Part shown: one piece after another, positions 26,146-34,860 of the stretch
Layout of the letters: each line of letters starts with the position of its first letter
How positions within the stretch are numbered: position 1 is the first letter of the stretch
NCBI RefSeq assembly: GCF_014697125.1
Contig: NZ_JACJRG010000002.1
Span: forward strand, 62,001 to 126,000
Reading direction: 5' to 3'
DNA length: 64,000 nucleotides
Source: Anabaena minutissima FACHB-250
GTDB lineage: Bacteria > Cyanobacteriota > Cyanobacteriia > Cyanobacteriales > Nostocaceae
Translations under genes and position numbers: made by a program
The notes under the pieces: generated by a model
Told to the model about the DNA's origin: nothing
Database searches by the model: none
The model's input: only the letters and a program-made list of their open reading frames with translations

Positions 26146-28887
26146 TTAAAGTTTACAAATATCAAGGCGAGTGAAAAAACAACGATCACCCATCAAATTT
26201 GTTGCAATATTATCATTGGGCGCAAAGGGTAGATTTCCCTTGGCTACAAAAGTAGTGTATTTTACTTGGCGTAATTCTATAAATCTTTTGCCTATTTTCC
26301 ACTCAACCCGATCACCGAAGCGTGCTAAAGCTGCATAGATGTCATCATTATTATTGACTCTACCACCAAAACGTGTATATATCGATTTGAAGGGAGTAAG
26401 AACCTTTTTAAAAGGTGAACTGCTTCGACTTCCTTCTAAAATTCCGCCCACACTGAGATAAATTTCTTTTTGAACACTAAAACCAAAGTGTCCATTGCTG
26501 TAATTGACCCACAATTGATCAATAATTCTCAAATCTTCACAGGGGAATTGGCGAATGTCTTCTAGTTCTAGATAGCGTTGTTTTTCCCGTCCCGCGACTT
26601 CCAACATCACCTTATATGTTTCCTCATCCGCTTCTTGCCACATACCTGCTGCTAGGTAATAGGCAAGTTGTGCATAGCGATTAGGTACTTGAAACCGCAG
26701 CAATTTAATTTTACCATCAGCATTTTGTTCTGGTTTTAATGCTTGTCTGTAGCAAATTCCCGGTTCAGCTAATTCTTTACGGCTTCTTAAACTCAACCAA
26801 GCACAAAAACGATTAGCATCCCAAAAGTTAATATTAGTTACATCCTGTTGTGCTTGTCTTTTATTAGCCAAGGTACTTGGAGAACTCGTTTCATTTAAAA
26901 ATAGTTGATATTCTGCCCAAGTTATATAACTACTATCAACGGCAATGTTCTCTTCTTCAACATTAATTTCATCCAATAAATCATGATTTAACTGACTCAT
27001 CCTGTCAGCGAGTTTAACTTCAGCCGCCAAGGTAAATTCTGCTAAATTATAAGATGCTAAACCTTGTTCTAATTTGGCTGTTAACTGCTGTCTTACAGAA
27101 GGTTCTATTGCTTGAGCTTCTTTGCTGCACTGATAAGCCAGAGTTAATACAGATATATTGGCATGATCGAGAGCCTCGGCAATTAATTGGCTAGCATCTG
27201 TTTGGGCGGTATAAAATCGAATTGTCTCTCGCCACCAAGCTAGCTTAGTCTCATCATTAAATGCGTCTATTAATAAATTCTCTTGTGGAGGTTCTTTGAT
27301 TTCCACAGCCGCGAGATATTCTTGAAAAGTTTTATGGGCAAATTCATAAATACCCTCTTGTTTCTTCTCACTGAGTAACTCCCGCACACCTAAATCATCT
27401 TTTTTAATAAAGTCTTCTGGGGTAATTGTTAATTGTGGGAATCTATCTAACTTGTCTTTAATGAGAGATTTCGCTTGTTTGTATGTCTTGTCACGAGTAG
27501 AAAATTCATCTAAAGTAAATGCTTGGGTGTTTTGTTGCATTAACTCTAGGGCGAGAGACTTTAAAACCACTTGCTTCTGTTCAGCAGAAAGCAGCGTAGT
27601 TTGTCCTTTAACTCGCTGCCTACCTTCTAACAATACCCGACAAATTTCTTTATATAAATCTACGCGTTTATTAGATAAAGTCTGGTGGGTTTCGTGGGTG
27701 ACGGCAATCATATTTAACAATAATGGGTTTCTTGCCATCAGCTTTAATGATGAGGAAGCTTCGATTTGTTCAATCAGATTGTTAGTCTGTTTTTTGGCGC
27801 GATCGCGCACACCCAAATCTACTTTATTGTTATATTCTCGTTTAATACGATGAAAATACCAATCTTGAATAAATTTATTTCGTTGTTCACGGGTAAATGG
27901 CTGTACTTCTAACTGACAGACAGCTTTTAGCGGTGCGTTTTTATAACCTTCTGGGCGAGATGTAAGAATAAAGTAACTATCACTATATATATCAATTTGC
28001 TTATCAACCCATGCGCTCACATCTTGCCTTTGATGATCATCTGGAATTTCATCTAATCCATCCAGCATGACTAAACATTTATTTTCACGCAGCCGTTTAG
28101 CAAACCAATTTTTACGCGGTTGTAGAGGTTCACTAGCTTGAAGTTTTTTGACTGCGTTCTCAATAACTTCTGCTAAAGGTATCTCAGGATTTTGAATGAT
28201 ATCTTGGTAAATGTCTCGCAATTGCAGCAGAACCGGAATTAATTTCGGTGCTTTAGGATTTAAGTGTCGTTGCTTGCGTGTCGCATACATCAAAGTAATG
28301 TGTCTGAGGAGTGTTGATTTCCCACAACCGGGCGCACCTAAAATAGCCAGTCGTTTAAAGTAAACATCCCTTTTCATCTGTACTAGCAATTTGCCAATTT
28401 CTTGCTGTTCCAGTGGGTTAATTAATGCTTGCTGATGCTCAATAATATTCTGTGGTATCTGTTCGGCTACTTTCTGTGCCATTTTTAGAGGAACAAACAC
28501 ATTTTCTAATTGCAATGCACCGCGATTAATTCCCCGAATTTCATATTCTCGACAGTCAAATTTTAATCTTTGATAATATTTACCTTCAAAGTCAGAAGTT
28601 AACTTTGCCCAAAAATTCAAAGCTAGTCTTTCGGCATGACTTAATATCCAGTCTATTAGTTGGTCAATGCGTGGGCTGAGTTTGTTACCAATTTTGATAA
28701 TTAACCAGAAACCACTAGCTGCAACTATACACAATCCGGCGTTCTTCCATTGTGTCTTGCGGGCGAAATCAATTGCAACACCAATCAAAGCCCCAGGAAT
28801 ACCGAGACTAATCAGCTTGGAATCAAGGAGTTTCCAAAAACTTTCCAGCGTTATGGGTGCGTTCTGGTCTTTTGGGTCTTCTGCCAT
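26146..28887 (-). CDS. NACHT NTPase with FGE-like and GUN4 domains
   Basis: A 913-residue STAND-type protein. One or two N-terminal hydrophobic segments (about 28-42 and 50-67) suggest membrane attachment. The NACHT NTPase follows (about 178-345): Walker A GAPGCGKST at 184-192, Walker B CLVMLDGLDEIP at 271-282 and the TSRPEGY arginine at 309-315. A helical region runs to about 640. Residues 655-720 resemble a decayed formylglycine-generating-enzyme domain (ITWAEYQLFLNE, FWDANRFCAWLSL). A GUN4 tetrapyrrole-binding domain ends it (about 738-880: YYLAAGMWQEADEET, FPCEDLRIIDQLWV, NGHFGFSVQKEIY). Bacterial NACHT proteins often act in phage defence or signalling; the role here is unknown. Confidence 0.9.
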   Translation of the reverse strand: MAEDPKDQNAPITLESFWKLLDSKLISLGIPGALIGVAIDFARKTQWKNAGLCIVAASGFWLIIKIGNKLSPRIDQLIDWILSHAERLALNFWAKLTSDFEGKYYQRLKFDCREYEIRGINRGALQLENVFVPLKMAQKVAEQIPQNIIEHQQALINPLEQQEIGKLLVQMKRDVYFKRLAILGAPGCGKSTLLRHITLMYATRKQRHLNPKAPKLIPVLLQLRDIYQDIIQNPEIPLAEVIENAVKKLQASEPLQPRKNWFAKRLRENKCLVMLDGLDEIPDDHQRQDVSAWVDKQIDIYSDSYFILTSRPEGYKNAPLKAVCQLEVQPFTREQRNKFIQDWYFHRIKREYNNKVDLGVRDRAKKQTNNLIEQIEASSSLKLMARNPLLLNMIAVTHETHQTLSNKRVDLYKEICRVLLEGRQRVKGQTTLLSAEQKQVVLKSLALELMQQNTQAFTLDEFSTRDKTYKQAKSLIKDKLDRFPQLTITPEDFIKKDDLGVRELLSEKKQEGIYEFAHKTFQEYLAAVEIKEPPQENLLIDAFNDETKLAWWRETIRFYTAQTDASQLIAEALDHANISVLTLAYQCSKEAQAIEPSVRQQLTAKLEQGLASYNLAEFTLAAEVKLADRMSQLNHDLLDEINVEEENIAVDSSYITWAEYQLFLNETSSPSTLANKRQAQQDVTNINFWDANRFCAWLSLRSRKELAEPGICYRQALKPEQNADGKIKLLRFQVPNRYAQLAYYLAAGMWQEADEETYKVMLEVAGREKQRYLELEDIRQFPCEDLRIIDQLWVNYSNGHFGFSVQKEIYLSVGGILEGSRSSSPFKKVLTPFKSIYTRFGGRVNNNDDIYAALARFGDRVEWKIGKRFIELRQVKYTTFVAKGNLPFAPNDNIATNLMGDRCFFTRLDICKL

Positions 28888-29239
28888 CGATCGCTTGTGG
28901 AGTGAAACCTGCTCTTAGGAGTATAAGCGATCGCAGTTTCTGAAAAAATACGTATCGAAGTTTTATCAAGCTTCTGGTTCAACATCAAGGGATGTCTAAC
29001 CACAAACTGCGATCGCATCTACGCAATTAGGCGTTTCAGTAAGTAATAATGCTTAAGTATCAGATCATTGTTTGTCAGAAAAAGTTGATCATCCTCTTCT
29101 CATCTCAAGGATTACAGAGACAGAATCATCAGAGAAAAAATTGCCCTTGTTCTTACTTATAACCTCAACAATTTTGGCTAAGTTTGAGGCTAATATTACA
29201 ATGGAAAGTGTTGTTCAATGAGGAAAACGAGGCAAACGA
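28888..29239. other. Intergenic region between NACHT gene and rpsU
   Basis: A 350-base gap with two HIP1 octamers (about 28929 and 29011). It holds the divergent promoters of the NACHT gene and rpsU; I cannot assign boxes. The rpsU start is preceded by aggaaaacgaggcaaacga, with weak ribosome binding potential. Confidence 0.4.
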
Positions 29240-29416
29240 ATGACTCAGGTACTTCTAGGAGAGAACGAAGGAATCGATTCAGCTTTACGTCGATTCAAAC
29301 GTCAAGTATCTAAGGCTGGTATATTAGCTGATGTAAAGTATCATCGGCACTTTGAAACACCGTTAGAAAAACGCAAACGGAAAGCAGTGTCAGCTAGGCG
29401 CAAACGACGATTTTAA
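29240..29416 (+). CDS. rpsU: 30S ribosomal protein S21
   Basis: A 58-residue, strongly basic protein of the small ribosomal subunit. It reads [19 protein letters not shown] and continues with a basic end ([17 protein letters not shown]), the normal S21 pattern and length. The coding region is complete from ATG to TAA. It is a single gene on the plus strand; a heptamer array follows about 170 bases downstream. Confidence 0.95.
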   Translation: MTQVLLGENEGIDSALRRFKRQVSKAGILADVKYHRHFETPLEKRKRKAVSARRKRRF

Positions 29417-29585
29417 ATAAGCCAATTCGGTTGGGTACGTTTGTTGCTTGGGGAAAATCACCTAGAAAAGCGACATTTACTTACCACTAATTATTTTTGA
29501 GAAGAATCAAGCAGTATGTACCGCACCCCAGATGGGGTGTGAGTATATCGCTGTTAGTTAAGATACATCTGCACATATGAAATAG

Positions 29586-29634
29586 GTGACAGGTGACAGG
29601 GGACAGGGGACAGGTGACTGGGGATTGGGGACTG
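29586..29634. repeat. Heptamer tandem repeat (gtgacag/gggacag), 7 units
   Basis: Seven 7-base units between rpsU and the 3' end of pth, with the same unit family as at 14408-14449 and in mutS2. Confidence 0.9.
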
Positions 29635-29686
29635 AATGTAATGACGAAAATACGTTATTTTTGCGTAAGTCCTGAACCAAAAAAAA

Positions 29687-30328
29687 TTAAGATTTAGAAA
29701 CCTCGATAGTACGACTATTACAACGGTTCATAGCCTTTTCTACTCCTTGTTTAAGGCTCAGTTCTACACATTCACCCACGAACTGGAGTACAAGAGACAT
29801 CAGCTGATTTTCGGCTGAGGTAAATTTTCCTAACACATAGGAAACAGTATCTGAGTTGTCTTTATTGGCTGCATCTTTGGGTTTACCAATACCGATACGT
29901 AAGCGGGGGAAATTTTGCGTGTTAAGATGAGCGATCGCACTCTTCACACCATTATGTCCCCCAGCCGAACCAGATAAACGTAGGCGCGTTTTTCCTAAAG
30001 GCAAATCTAGATCATCATAAATCACCAGCACAGACTCCGGTGGCAACTTATACCAACTTGTCACCGCTTGTATAGACTGTCCTGAGCGATTCATATAAGT
30101 TAAGGGCTTGAGTAAGCGGATTTTGACCCCTCCTGGTGCAGTCCCTTCACCGTATTCTCCTTGGAACTTGCGATTTTCCGCCAAGGAAATGTGCCAGGAA
30201 CGAGCTAGAGCTTCAATAGCCGCAAAGCCGATATTATGGCGAGTTTGGTCATATTTAGGCTCTGGATTCCCCAACCCCACAATGAGTTGAGGAATTACCA
30301 AAGCCGATGGCGTAACAGTTTCTGTCAT
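29687..30328 (-). CDS. pth: Peptidyl-tRNA hydrolase
   Basis: Cytoplasmic enzyme that releases peptides from prematurely dropped peptidyl-tRNA. Family marks are LIVGLGNPEPKYDQTRHNIGF (catalytic His in TRHNIGF), LLKPLTYMNRSGQSI, VIYDDLDLPLG and GSAGGHNGVKSAI. I start it at the ATG at 30328 (MTETVTPSAL); the frame extends to a TTG at 30343. Length of about 213 is slightly longer than usual through a C-terminal tail. It follows tatA on the same strand with a very short gap, so the two form an operon. Confidence 0.95.
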   Translation of the reverse strand: MTETVTPSALVIPQLIVGLGNPEPKYDQTRHNIGFAAIEALARSWHISLAENRKFQGEYGEGTAPGGVKIRLLKPLTYMNRSGQSIQAVTSWYKLPPESVLVIYDDLDLPLGKTRLRLSGSAGGHNGVKSAIAHLNTQNFPRLRIGIGKPKDAANKDNSDTVSYVLGKFTSAENQLMSLVLQFVGECVELSLKQGVEKAMNRCNSRTIEVSKS

Positions 30329-30361
30329 CTTCTTTCTAGTCAATCGATTCGTAGCAGTTAC

Positions 30362-30634
30362 TTAAGCGACTGGGGAAGAACCAGCACTCTCCTGCTCTGA
30401 TTTAACTGCTTCGATTTTTTTGGGTTCAATTTCCGCAGTAGTTTTAACAGCCTCTTCCAGTTGTTCAGCTTCCCGCTTAAACTCACTCTGGAACTCATTA
30501 GAGGCTTCTTGAAAACCGCGAATTGCTTTACCCAAACTCCGTCCAATTTCTGGCAACTTTTTGGGGCCAAAAATTAACAGTGCGACAGTCATAATTACAG
30601 CCATTTCCGGTAAACCGATACCAAAAATATTCAC
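30362..30634 (-). CDS. tatA: Sec-independent translocase TatA/E
   Basis: Pore-forming subunit of the twin-arginine translocase in thylakoid and plasma membrane. The 90-residue protein has a short N-terminal transmembrane helix (IFGIGLPEMAVIMTVALLIF), the hinge FGPKKLPEIG, an amphipathic helix (RSLGKAIRGFQEASNEF) and an acidic tail. The start is a GTG with gaggag seven bases upstream. It lies directly before pth. Confidence 0.93.
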   Translation of the reverse strand: MNIFGIGLPEMAVIMTVALLIFGPKKLPEIGRSLGKAIRGFQEASNEFQSEFKREAEQLEEAVKTTAEIEPKKIEAVKSEQESAGSSPVA

Positions 30635-30736
30635 GCGGTTTCTCCTCTTTTTTTAACGTGTATGCAGTTGCTAGTGGTTGAGTGGGGATTTGGTACTCTC
30701 ACTTTTTACGGTATCTGGAAAACCCTACAAGGAGCA

Positions 30737-30777
30737 GCCACTGCGTTGCGCGGGTTTCCCGCGTTGTAGCAAGTGGC
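30737..30777. repeat. GC-rich palindrome (gccact...agtggc)
   Basis: A 41-base inverted repeat with outer arms gccact/agtggc and inner arms cgcggg/cccgcg stands in the gap upstream of tatA. It resembles interspersed REP-like repeats of cyanobacteria. The rest of the 30635-30971 gap is repeat-like and holds no gene. Confidence 0.7.
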
Positions 30778-30971
30778 GTTAGAGGGTTTAACTTTTCCCC
30801 CTTCCCTAGTAGGCAAGGGGGTTAGGGGGTTAGGTTTCGCGTTAGCTTTTCCACATAACGTGAAAAGCCAGACTTGGTACTGGGTACTGGGGATTTGGAT
30901 GTTCTCCCCCTACTCCCCCAACTTCCCATTCCCTCACATATTAAGCCTAACTTTTTCAGAAGCAAAGACAC

Positions 30972-30994
30972 AAAAAAACCCGGACAAGCCGGGT
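30972..30994 (-). terminator. Rho-independent terminator after psbH
   Basis: Read on the minus strand, acccggc-ttgt-ccgggt forms a GC-rich hairpin followed by seven T. It lies 50 bases after the psbH stop codon. Confidence 0.85.
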
Positions 30995-31043
30995 AGAGGT
31001 CTGCTAACTAACTATGTCAGCTTAGTTGCTGTGTATTAGTTAT

Positions 31044-31232
31044 CTACCAACCTACTCTGACATCCTGAATCAGGATTGACTTATTGTAAAGTTGCAGGAT
31101 AATTAGCAAGAACACGAAAAATAGACCCATAAAAATAGCCATTACTGGGGTTGTTCCCCAGCCAGGAGCTACTTTACCATACTCAGAATTTAAAGGTCTC
31201 AGGATATCTCCCAACCTAGTCCGTTGTGCCAT
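31044..31232 (-). CDS. psbH: Photosystem II protein PsbH
   Basis: A 62-residue single-helix subunit of photosystem II in the thylakoid membrane, needed for stable QA-QB function. It reads [20 protein letters not shown], then [20 protein letters not shown], with one transmembrane helix, and ends [13 protein letters not shown]. Length is normal for cyanobacteria. It is divergent from psbN across 96 bases and ends at its own terminator. Confidence 0.97.
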   Translation of the reverse strand: MAQRTRLGDILRPLNSEYGKVAPGWGTTPVMAIFMGLFFVFLLIILQLYNKSILIQDVRVGW

Positions 31233-31328
31233 AGTTCACCTAAGATTCACCTAAGATTAGTTGCCAAAGCTTTTTTTAATCTTCTGTAATATTCTATAAG
31301 AATAGCACTCATAATCTATAAATCACTT

Positions 31329-31460
31329 ATGGAACCCGCAATAGTTCTTATCATTTCTGTGGCTGTCGTCATCGTTGGGATTACTGGGTATGGAGTGTAC
31401 ACTTCTTTCGGCCCTCCTAGCAAGGAATTGGCAGACCCTTATGATGATCACGAAGATTAA
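31329..31460 (+). CDS. psbN: Photosystem II assembly protein PsbN
   Basis: A 43-residue single-span membrane protein, known from plants to help assemble photosystem II rather than to be a stable subunit. It reads MEPAIVLIISVAVVIVGITG, then the conserved tail YTSFGPPSKELADPYDDHED. The gene is complete and divergent to psbH, an arrangement widespread in cyanobacteria and plastids. A possible promoter pair is ttgcca at 31261 and tgtaat at 31285. Confidence 0.97.
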   Translation: MEPAIVLIISVAVVIVGITGYGVYTSFGPPSKELADPYDDHED

Positions 31461-31511
31461 ACAAATTAAGGGTTTCGGGAAATAGGTTCAGATAAGCCCG
31501 AAAGCCCTCAT

Positions 31512-31535
31512 GTAGAGACGCGATTTATCGCGTCT
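31512..31535. repeat. Palindromic repeat (tagagacgcgat type)
   Basis: Inverted repeat with arms gacgcgat/atcgcgtc between psbN and the mannosidase gene. Same family as at 8517-8542 and 36876-36902. Confidence 0.75.
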
Positions 31536-31583
31536 GAATAACCAAATTCCTAAGCAGACAAGAGTGTACGCAGTTCATGACAG

Positions 31584-34500
31584 CTAGTTAGTTGGGGGTA
31601 TGACTCTGAAACTAGCTATTTTCCAAGGTGTGATGAATGATAATTTTTGAGTAGGACGTTCTAATAAATCTACTTGTTCACCCAGAGTTAAGCCTAAATC
31701 ACTTTGTAAAGATAACTCTGCTGTTGCCCCTTGTGACTCGTAACATCGGATAATTAATTTATCTGGTTCGTCTTCTGCTGGTTTTACAGCCATTAAGACT
31801 AAATTTTCGGCGGATAAATTTAAGAAACTTAGCTTGTCTTGATTCGTGGCTGAAGAGTGGGGAATGGGATTTAGTATTACTTGCAAAGGGATGTTTAATT
31901 CATAACCCCTTCTGACTGTCTGGGATGATTCCCAACTACCAGCGTGAGGATACAAAGCATACGTAAATTCGTGTAAGCCTCGGTCTGCTTGTGGGTCTGG
32001 CCAATTGGGACTGCGTAGCAGGGTGAGACGTAGTTGTTGGGGTTGGGCATCGTAACCATATTTACAATCATTTAATAAGCTAATCCCGTAAATACCCTCA
32101 TTAGTTGTTTCAGTCAAATCAGCCCAACGTAAAGCGGGAACTTCCCATTTAGCTTTTTCCTGTGGAGTTTCTGGTTTAGTGGGGCGACGAATTACACCAC
32201 AGGGAATTTCGTAAGTAGCAAAGTCGGCTGTCACATTGAGAGGAAAAGCCGCTTTCACTAACACCTGATTTTCTTGCCAATTGACTCTAGAGGCAATTTT
32301 TAATAGTGGTGAACCAGCTTGCAAAATGTAGTCTTGGCAAAATTCTGAGTCTCCCAACTGACGCACTACACGCAGGCGAGTTTGCACTAGTCCTTGTTCT
32401 AGCCATTCTATAGATTTGAGGTGAGTGGCTGGTAATGGATGCTGGGTGTAATTGGGGTCAATGTTCCAAGCGTCCCAATATTGACCACTGTCTTTAAAGC
32501 CTTGTAATTGATTACCTGCACCGTTTAAGATTTCCCGTTGATGGGTTTTGTCAAAAACACTTGATAAATCTCCGGTGTCGGGGTCTATTAAAACCCGCAG
32601 ATATTCATTTTCTAGAATGAATTCGGGTGGTGTTGGAAATTTGGGAGATGTCGAAGATGTGGGGGACAGCCAAAATAAGCGATAGCCGACTGGGGGAATT
32701 TCGGTGGCGAGGAAGAGTAGGCTTGAGGTTTCAGATAATTGGGAGGTGAGTAAGTTTCCTGTAGTGTCGTAAACTTGCCATTGTTGATTGGTTGTAGGTA
32801 AGGTGACAGATACTACCTCAGAGCGTTGCCAGTTGAGAGAATTGAAAACGAAAATTGGTAAACTGCCAGGATTTGGTGGCTCTGATGGGGTAAAGTGAGA
32901 TGCGATCGCTTCTAATGATTCTTTTAATATCTTCGTTCCTGTTTGTTGGACTTGTTGCCATTCAGGTAACGCATCTGTATAAACTTGGGTAATTGATGAA
33001 CCCGGTAAAATATCGTGAAATTGATTAAATAATATTAGCTTCCAAGCGGCTTCGATTTCAGCTTTGGGATATTCCACGCCACAAATCAATTTTGCGAAAG
33101 TAGCAAATAGTTCAGCTTGATATAGTAAATTTTCACTACTCCTATTCCAGCGTTTTTGGTCGGCGTGGGTAGTGTAACAACCACGATGGAATTCTAAATA
33201 TAGTTCGTCATCCCAAATGGGGAATTCTCCCCCTGCTCCCTGCTCCCTGCCCCCTACCTCAATTTCCCGGAGATATTTTTCAGAGGTTGTAAATTCTAAA
33301 TCTGGGAAAAATGGCGAATTTTGCCAGCGTTGGGCGATTTCTAACATATCACGGGTGGGGCCGCCGCCGTGGTCGCCGACACCAGGAAGCCAAAGGGATG
33401 CGGTTAAATTGGTTTGGGCTTGCCATTCTAAAGAGTAGGCTGCCATTTTTACGGGGTCAATGCCTTCGCCAATGGGTGCAGACATATAACTAAATATTTG
33501 GCTACCGTCAGGCGATCGCCACCAAAAAGCCCCATAATCAAATTTATTAGTATCATTCCAACGTAGTTTCTGGGTAACAAAATATTCAATGCCAGCGTTA
33601 GCCAAAAACTGCGGTAGAGTAGCACAAAAACCAAAGGTATCGGGAAGCCAAACTACACTCATCAATTTGCCGAATTTTTCTTGGGCGTAGCGTTGACCAT
33701 ACAATAGTTGACGAACTATAGATTCCCCAGCAATCAAGTTTAAATCTGGTTCTACCCAAAAACCGCCGACAATTTCCCACACTCCATCGGCTACTTTTTG
33801 TTGAATAGGTTTAAATAAATCTGGGCGATGTGCTTCCACCCAAGCATACATGGCTGGGGTGGAATGACAGAAAATTAATTCGGGGAAATCTTGCTGTAGC
33901 TTGAGGACTGACTCAAAGGTGTTTTGGGTTGCATTCCAGGTTTCACTCACAGGCCATAGCCATGCTAAATCTAGATGGGCGTGTCCTAGTAGGTAGATTT
34001 TAAATTCGGATGCAGATGTATGCAGGTGCTTGATGAGGTGTTGACGGAGGGTGATGAGGGTTTCTAGTGTATGGGTGGGGAATTGATTGATAATGGATGC
34101 TAAAGTATCTAGTTTTTCTGGGGCGGATTTTTCTAGATATAGCTGCAATATTGCCAACTCATCGGCGATCAAACCGGGATCAGGATGATTATAATCTGTA
34201 GATTCGTATATAAGTAGCGATCGCACCAACGCACCGTCACAATGTCCCGGACTGACTAGCCGCAAAGCCACAGTAAATTCTTCTCCTGGTGTCACCTCTG
34301 GACTCAGCAACACCCTAGGCGCACAATCAAATAAATCCCCTTCTAATACTAATTCCCCATTGACATAAATCTTGGCTGAGTCTGCCCACCACAGCAACGA
34401 CAACCGCAATGCTAAACCCCCTAGGGGATACCCGTGTAAATTCTGGGGAACTAGGAATTTTTGGACTAGCCACAGGACTTTTTGTCCTCCTGTCCAAGCA

Positions 34501-34688
34501 ATGTTACCTTTGGCGTTTAACTCGACAGGTTGCCAATCAGACAAATTACATGGGAAAAAATTAGTAATATCTCGATCAGATTCTTGGTATAACCAAGTAG
34601 ACTGGGAATTAACTTGACAGTATCCGCGCAATAGTGCGATCGCATCTGAGATTAATTTTTTATGGGGATGAGATAGGGGAGTAGTCAT
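31584..34688 (-). CDS. Alpha-mannosidase, GH38 family
   Basis: Retaining glycosidase of 1034 residues that cleaves alpha-mannosides; probably cytoplasmic, since no signal peptide is seen. The GH38 zinc site is visible in GHAHLDLAWLWP (about 235-246) and the nucleophile Asp in WLPDTFGFCATLPQFL (about 349); further motifs are WLPGVGDHGGGPTRDML and LILFNQFHDILPGSSI. The N-terminal about 200 residues are the extra beta domain of mannosidase/mannosylglycerate hydrolase relatives. A short stretch EVGGREQGAGGEFPIW is coded by gggagcag-type tandem repeats and seems a repeat-derived loop. The gene is large and monocistronic. Substrate not decided. Confidence 0.92.
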   Translation of the reverse strand: MTTPLSHPHKKLISDAIALLRGYCQVNSQSTWLYQESDRDITNFFPCNLSDWQPVELNAKGNIAWTGGQKVLWLVQKFLVPQNLHGYPLGGLALRLSLLWWADSAKIYVNGELVLEGDLFDCAPRVLLSPEVTPGEEFTVALRLVSPGHCDGALVRSLLIYESTDYNHPDPGLIADELAILQLYLEKSAPEKLDTLASIINQFPTHTLETLITLRQHLIKHLHTSASEFKIYLLGHAHLDLAWLWPVSETWNATQNTFESVLKLQQDFPELIFCHSTPAMYAWVEAHRPDLFKPIQQKVADGVWEIVGGFWVEPDLNLIAGESIVRQLLYGQRYAQEKFGKLMSVVWLPDTFGFCATLPQFLANAGIEYFVTQKLRWNDTNKFDYGAFWWRSPDGSQIFSYMSAPIGEGIDPVKMAAYSLEWQAQTNLTASLWLPGVGDHGGGPTRDMLEIAQRWQNSPFFPDLEFTTSEKYLREIEVGGREQGAGGEFPIWDDELYLEFHRGCYTTHADQKRWNRSSENLLYQAELFATFAKLICGVEYPKAEIEAAWKLILFNQFHDILPGSSITQVYTDALPEWQQVQQTGTKILKESLEAIASHFTPSEPPNPGSLPIFVFNSLNWQRSEVVSVTLPTTNQQWQVYDTTGNLLTSQLSETSSLLFLATEIPPVGYRLFWLSPTSSTSPKFPTPPEFILENEYLRVLIDPDTGDLSSVFDKTHQREILNGAGNQLQGFKDSGQYWDAWNIDPNYTQHPLPATHLKSIEWLEQGLVQTRLRVVRQLGDSEFCQDYILQAGSPLLKIASRVNWQENQVLVKAAFPLNVTADFATYEIPCGVIRRPTKPETPQEKAKWEVPALRWADLTETTNEGIYGISLLNDCKYGYDAQPQQLRLTLLRSPNWPDPQADRGLHEFTYALYPHAGSWESSQTVRRGYELNIPLQVILNPIPHSSATNQDKLSFLNLSAENLVLMAVKPAEDEPDKLIIRCYESQGATAELSLQSDLGLTLGEQVDLLERPTQKLSFITPWKIASFRVIPPTN

Positions 34689-34860
34689 ATTTTCGTTAAG
34701 ATTAAAGCAATTACGATAATTATTAGTACAGTGTGGCGTAAATATAAGCCATCATCTGATATGGAGAAAAGCTGACAAAATCAGCATTCTCTATGTTTAC
34801 CTTTGTCTTATTCTGGGAGTCTCACAAACCAATCAGGCTCAAATTCATTAATGTACTACC

